In this document: in pieces, positions 61,166 to 64,000 of the stretch
Layout: every line of letters begins with the position of its first letter
How positions within the stretch are numbered: position 1 is the first letter of the stretch
Origin: Pseudoips prasinana
Lineage: Eukaryota; Arthropoda; Insecta; Lepidoptera; Nolidae
Assembly (NCBI GenBank): GCA_951640165.1
Contig: OX621263.1
Coordinates: forward strand, 3,122,501 to 3,186,500
Length of the DNA: 64,000 nt
Direction: 5' to 3'
Made by a program: the position numbers and the translations under genes
Notes under the pieces: generated by a model
The model's input: only the letters and a program-made list of their open reading frames with translations
Database searches by the model: none
Told to the model about the DNA's origin: nothing

Positions 61166-61204
61166 CCGCATTAATTGGTATTAGAAACCACCAACCCTTT
61201 ATTT

Positions 61205-61300
61205 TTAAATTTAATATTGAGTCGACCCGTGACCACGGCTGGTGCAATCCATGCCGAAACGTCGGGTAACCAAGGTAATGATTTGCCTATATCTTTATCA
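61205..61300 (+). repeat. Relative of the 23,506 fold-back element
   Basis: Shares 'cgacccgtgaccacgg' and 'ccgaaacgtcgggtaac'. Not palindromic here. Confidence 0.45.
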
Positions 61301-61524
61301 CGATTGAGACCCGTGTCCACAGTATATAAAAATGTGTACAAATCGTGAAAGTTTAAAAACATTAATTTAATATTTTCTAAATACAATTATAGATATTATA
61401 GATAGAACACACCCAAGCAGAACAAAATCATGCTCATCACCCAAAGATTTGTCATTATCCCAAGACCTCTGGTTAAGCAGTCAGGATCACTGATCACTGG
61501 ACTAACCAGTGATTGTCATTATCA

Positions 61525-61920
61525 TCATGGCAGCTGAAGGAGTCCTCTACCGGGCAAAGGCTTCCCCCAAAGATTTTCATAATTGCCGCTCTCGCAATTA
61601 GCCCAACCACCCGCTAAAAAGGAAATAAAAAAAAAGGTTTATATTCACGTAGACTTTAAAAAAGCGCTTGTAAATAGTCAGAACATGTTTGTAGTAATAT
61701 ATAATTATTTCTAGATACATATAGATATTTAGGTACACGGATTGTAGGAAATAATTTACAATAAGATTTATTTTATAATAGTAACGATATTTAGCTAACT
61801 TAAATTAAGTTATTGTCAGGGATCACGTGTAGGTTTAATTATCAAAATTTTAAATTTAAGCTATATTTTTACTACATATTGCCTGAATGGTTCTGTCTAT
61901 ATTAATGCACGAATTAAATG
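61525..61920 (-). repeat. RTE LINE end and AT-rich LINE 3' UTR
   Basis: 61,525-61,605 reads 'tcatcatggcagctgaagg...gggcaaaggcttcccccaaag' (decayed RTE end). 61,630-61,920 is the UTR 'tagactttaaaaaagcgcttgtaaatagtcagaacatg...gaatggttctgtctatattaa' in minus orientation. Confidence 0.55.
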
Positions 61921-62074
61921 TTATTAATATGGCGGGCCTTGTGTTTATAACGACGGTCGCGCTTTAATGCTGCCACCGGATCCAATGCGCCCCAACTGAG
62001 AAGACCCAGCGGAACAAACTCAGCGGGTGTCTCTACTACCGGTTTCATATGAGTACACACATCTTTTATGAGTA

Positions 62075-62134
62075 CAGACGCGAGCACATCCAGCTACCCC
62101 AATCTGTCAATTATCTTTTATAGATTTTCAACTT
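62075..62134 (+). mobile_element. MITE (agctaccccaat family), left half
   Basis: 'cagacgcgagcacatccagc' and 'taccccaatctgtcaa...agattttcaactt' match the complete copy at 48,010 up to its core and stop abruptly where LINE sequence starts. Confidence 0.7.
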
Positions 62135-62538
62135 GATGGAGATTCCTACTGTGGCAACACTAACGCTAACAGCTGATTTTGAATGTCCTTAATTAATTAT
62201 TGAATTATGTTTAATTTTCATTGTTTAAAAGCCCAAATCTAATTAAATCACTGAGTAATTAGTATAGTTAACGTGTTAAAATAATTATCTATAGTGTTTT
62301 ATATGTTAAATTTGTGATTATATTGTGACAGTTACCGGCACATTTGCATGGACTCCTAAGGTAAAAACCACTGTATTTACTCGCAATCTAACAACAGAGC
62401 GTGTTAACTTTGATTTTATTTGGCAATTGTTAAAGATGAAAGTTACTTTCAATCAAGGTTGTTGCGTATTATCACAGTTGTTCTATACGTTGACATAACC
62501 CCATTCCAGTTGATTTTAAGTACATTTTATTATAAACA

Positions 62539-63879
62539 ATGTCTGGCATTACCACTCGTGGGGCTTTGGCTCGTCAAGCTGAAGAAAACCTACTAAAAGC
62601 TTTGAAGGAACTACAGGACTCCAAGCAATTGTGTGATTGTTATGAGAAAGAGCGTGATGATAATGAAAGAATACTGTTAGAGTCATCTGAACAGGTGAGG
62701 ATATTAAAAAGTCAATTGTCACAGCTACATGTACAATATACGGATGCTATTGAAGCCCGGGATCAGCTCCAAAACATCATAAATGGATTTGATCAATGTC
62801 GTATTGAATATGACTTTGCATTGAATAAATCCTATCATTTGGAACAACAACTGCAAGAGGCCAATAATGAAATAACAGCATTAAGATCTCAGTTGGGAAA
62901 ATTAAATAACAACTTAATCACCTCGCAGAACCAAACACTTTATGATGAGTTGGTGGTCAAGGATGCTTCTTTGTTGACTTTTGTTGACTTTCTATGTCAA
63001 CAAAAAAAAATTGACTTTCTTCAAGATGAGCTCAAAAGAATAACAATAAAGTATGAACTGTCCGAAAAACAGTCGCTTACCTGTTCCTTGCTAGAAAAAC
63101 AGTCTCCTAATTTACTGCAAACAAATAATAATAATAGTAATAGTTCCCCTAACCAATCTGAAACTTCACATAACAGGTCATTAGCTCATAGAATACACAC
63201 AAATAATGTAAAAATAAATTTTAAGTCTGAAGTGACAATATTCAGTGATGAAATTGGTAAAAACTTAGGGCGGTCATTATCAACAGCAGGACATTCAAAT
63301 ATAAATTTCTGTATGCCTGGAGCCTCTAGCCACCATATCTTCAAAAAAGTTTTTGAACAAAAATTTAATAATCCTGGTAATCTGATTCTTTTAATGGGAA
63401 ATAGGGGTAATTTGAATAAAAAATCACTTGTACAGTATATTAATCATTTAAATTGTTTAAATATAAGTAAAGTTGTTATATTCTCATTTCCCTATAGTGC
63501 TAGTTTGTCACAGGAGGAAAATATGATTAGATATAACTTGAATCTAACTTTACACACATTATCAACCTATATGCAGGAGAAATTACATGTAATTGACATT
63601 AACACCTTTGTTAAGAAACCTTTTTACCTGACAAAAGATAACTATTGCTATCTTCCTAACTATTGTACAAGACAAATAGCTTCATCGCTATGTTATTTCT
63701 TTGACATTTCAGCCAGGAACTTTGCTAAACCTTTAGCTAGAAGTGAGATGTTTGGCCAAGTACTGAGTACTGAGCAATGTACCATTGACATAAATAATTC
63801 CAGTTGTATGCCTACTGATGATGACAATTTGAATATATCCAATTCAAATGACATTTATATTCAAAATAATTTAAATTAA
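62539..63879 (+). CDS. LINE ORF1: coiled coil plus SGNH-esterase-like domain
   Basis: 446 codons, uninterrupted, ATG in a good context (aacaATGtc). Residues ~15-180 are a long coiled coil (LARQAEENLLKALKELQDSK, SQLSQLHVQYTDAIEAR) with a polar linker to ~235. A domain at ~235-375 follows the order of SGNH hydrolases: VTIFSDEIGKNLG (GDS position), NFCMPGASSHHIFKKV, LILLMGNRGNLN (GxND position), VVIFSFPYS. ORF1 of some CR1/L2 LINEs carries an esterase of this fold; ORF1 proteins bind RNA and membranes or assemble into RNPs. Here the catalytic Ser and Asn positions are altered, so enzymatic activity is doubtful and a structural role is likelier. Confidence 0.7.
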   Translation: MSGITTRGALARQAEENLLKALKELQDSKQLCDCYEKERDDNERILLESSEQVRILKSQLSQLHVQYTDAIEARDQLQNIINGFDQCRIEYDFALNKSYHLEQQLQEANNEITALRSQLGKLNNNLITSQNQTLYDELVVKDASLLTFVDFLCQQKKIDFLQDELKRITIKYELSEKQSLTCSLLEKQSPNLLQTNNNNSNSSPNQSETSHNRSLAHRIHTNNVKINFKSEVTIFSDEIGKNLGRSLSTAGHSNINFCMPGASSHHIFKKVFEQKFNNPGNLILLMGNRGNLNKKSLVQYINHLNCLNISKVVIFSFPYSASLSQEENMIRYNLNLTLHTLSTYMQEKLHVIDINTFVKKPFYLTKDNYCYLPNYCTRQIASSLCYFFDISARNFAKPLARSEMFGQVLSTEQCTIDINNSSCMPTDDDNLNISNSNDIYIQNNLN

Positions 63880-63883
63880 ATAG

Positions 63884-64000
63884 TATGACAATAGAGGATT
63901 TCTCTTGCATAATACCAAATTCTGGTCATGGTTCTAATGTGAGTTTAAGTGGGAAGGCAGATCCACGTAATGTAATCAAAAAAAATTTGAAACCATCAAA
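63884..64000 (+). CDS. LINE ORF2, N-terminus (partial)
   Basis: The ATG lies 4 bp after the ORF1 stop codon (MTIEDFSCIIPNSGHGS...) and the frame is open to the window edge. By position this should be the endonuclease/RT polyprotein; no diagnostic motif is reached yet. Confidence 0.5.

Larger units (their letters stand above)
62135..64000 (+). mobile_element. CR1-group LINE, 5' part (runs off the window)
   Basis: About 400 bp of leader, ORF1 (62,539-63,879) and the start of ORF2 (63,884 on). The 5' junction lies inside a MITE. Both frames are open, so this copy may be full-length and young. Confidence 0.7.

Noticed and set aside
61205..61300. Hammerhead ribozyme
   Set aside because: A GAAACGTC motif is present, but the expected CUGAUGA segment reads as CTGGTGC and stem II pairing is poor.
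1..64000. CRISPR array, operon or phage-type system
   Set aside because: No regularly spaced identical repeats with unique spacers, no ribosome-binding sites and no prokaryotic gene order. Spliced genes and LINE/SINE content show a eukaryotic genome.

Overview
This is eukaryotic, repeat-rich nuclear DNA, almost certainly from a lepidopteran insect. The evidence is an intron-containing cuticle-type gene on the minus strand, AT-rich introns, several families of tRNA-derived SINEs, many mini-Helitrons bounded by TC and CTAG ends, and RTE, CR1-like, R1-like and I-like LINE pieces of types common in moths and butterflies. No prokaryotic genes, operons or CRISPR arrays are present.

Layout. 1-1,150: SINE debris and a decayed C2H2 zinc-finger exon. 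1,159-4,097: a LINE 3' end carrying a complete Tc1/mariner-like transposon with 483-bp terminal inverted repeats and an open 356-residue transposase. 4,690-14,190: a three-level nest. A decayed Helitron (basic region, OTU protease, DUF6570-like and Helitron-N-like pieces) is split by an I-like LINE, which is itself split by a FLYWCH/MULE transposon. 15,000-18,240: SINEs, a mini-Helitron, and the AT-rich downstream flank of the host gene.

18,240-49,731 (minus strand): the one convincing host gene. Six exons with consistent splice phases encode about 1,060 residues: a signal peptide, one peritrophin-A chitin-binding domain (CPAP1 type) and a very long charged, hexapeptide-repeat and Thr-rich tail. 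It would be secreted and bind chitin in cuticle or another apical matrix. Its introns hold most of the mobile DNA here. The largest item is a full-length Ty3/gypsy element (24,620-31,382, plus strand) with identical 155-bp LTRs, a small membrane-protein ORF in its leader, a gag interrupted by an antisense LINE fragment, and an intact pol. Other intronic items include a mariner broken by a double fold-back insertion, mini-Helitrons, 5S-like repeats and LINE 3' ends.

49,750-62,130: dispersed repeats, a PIF/Harbinger-type element with TTA target duplications, an RTE end inserted into another repeat, two 185-bp palindromic MITEs in a duplicated block, and one unidentified terminal-exon candidate (53,528-53,661). 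62,135-64,000: the 5' part of a LINE that landed inside a MITE. Its ORF1 has a coiled coil and an SGNH-like fold, and ORF2 begins just before the window ends.

The most unusual signal is the recurrence of short-spacer, nearly perfect inverted duplications (21-45 bp arms, 3-5 nt loops) inside unrelated repeats. These look like snap-back or template-switch scars, or else a sequencing artefact that should be excluded.
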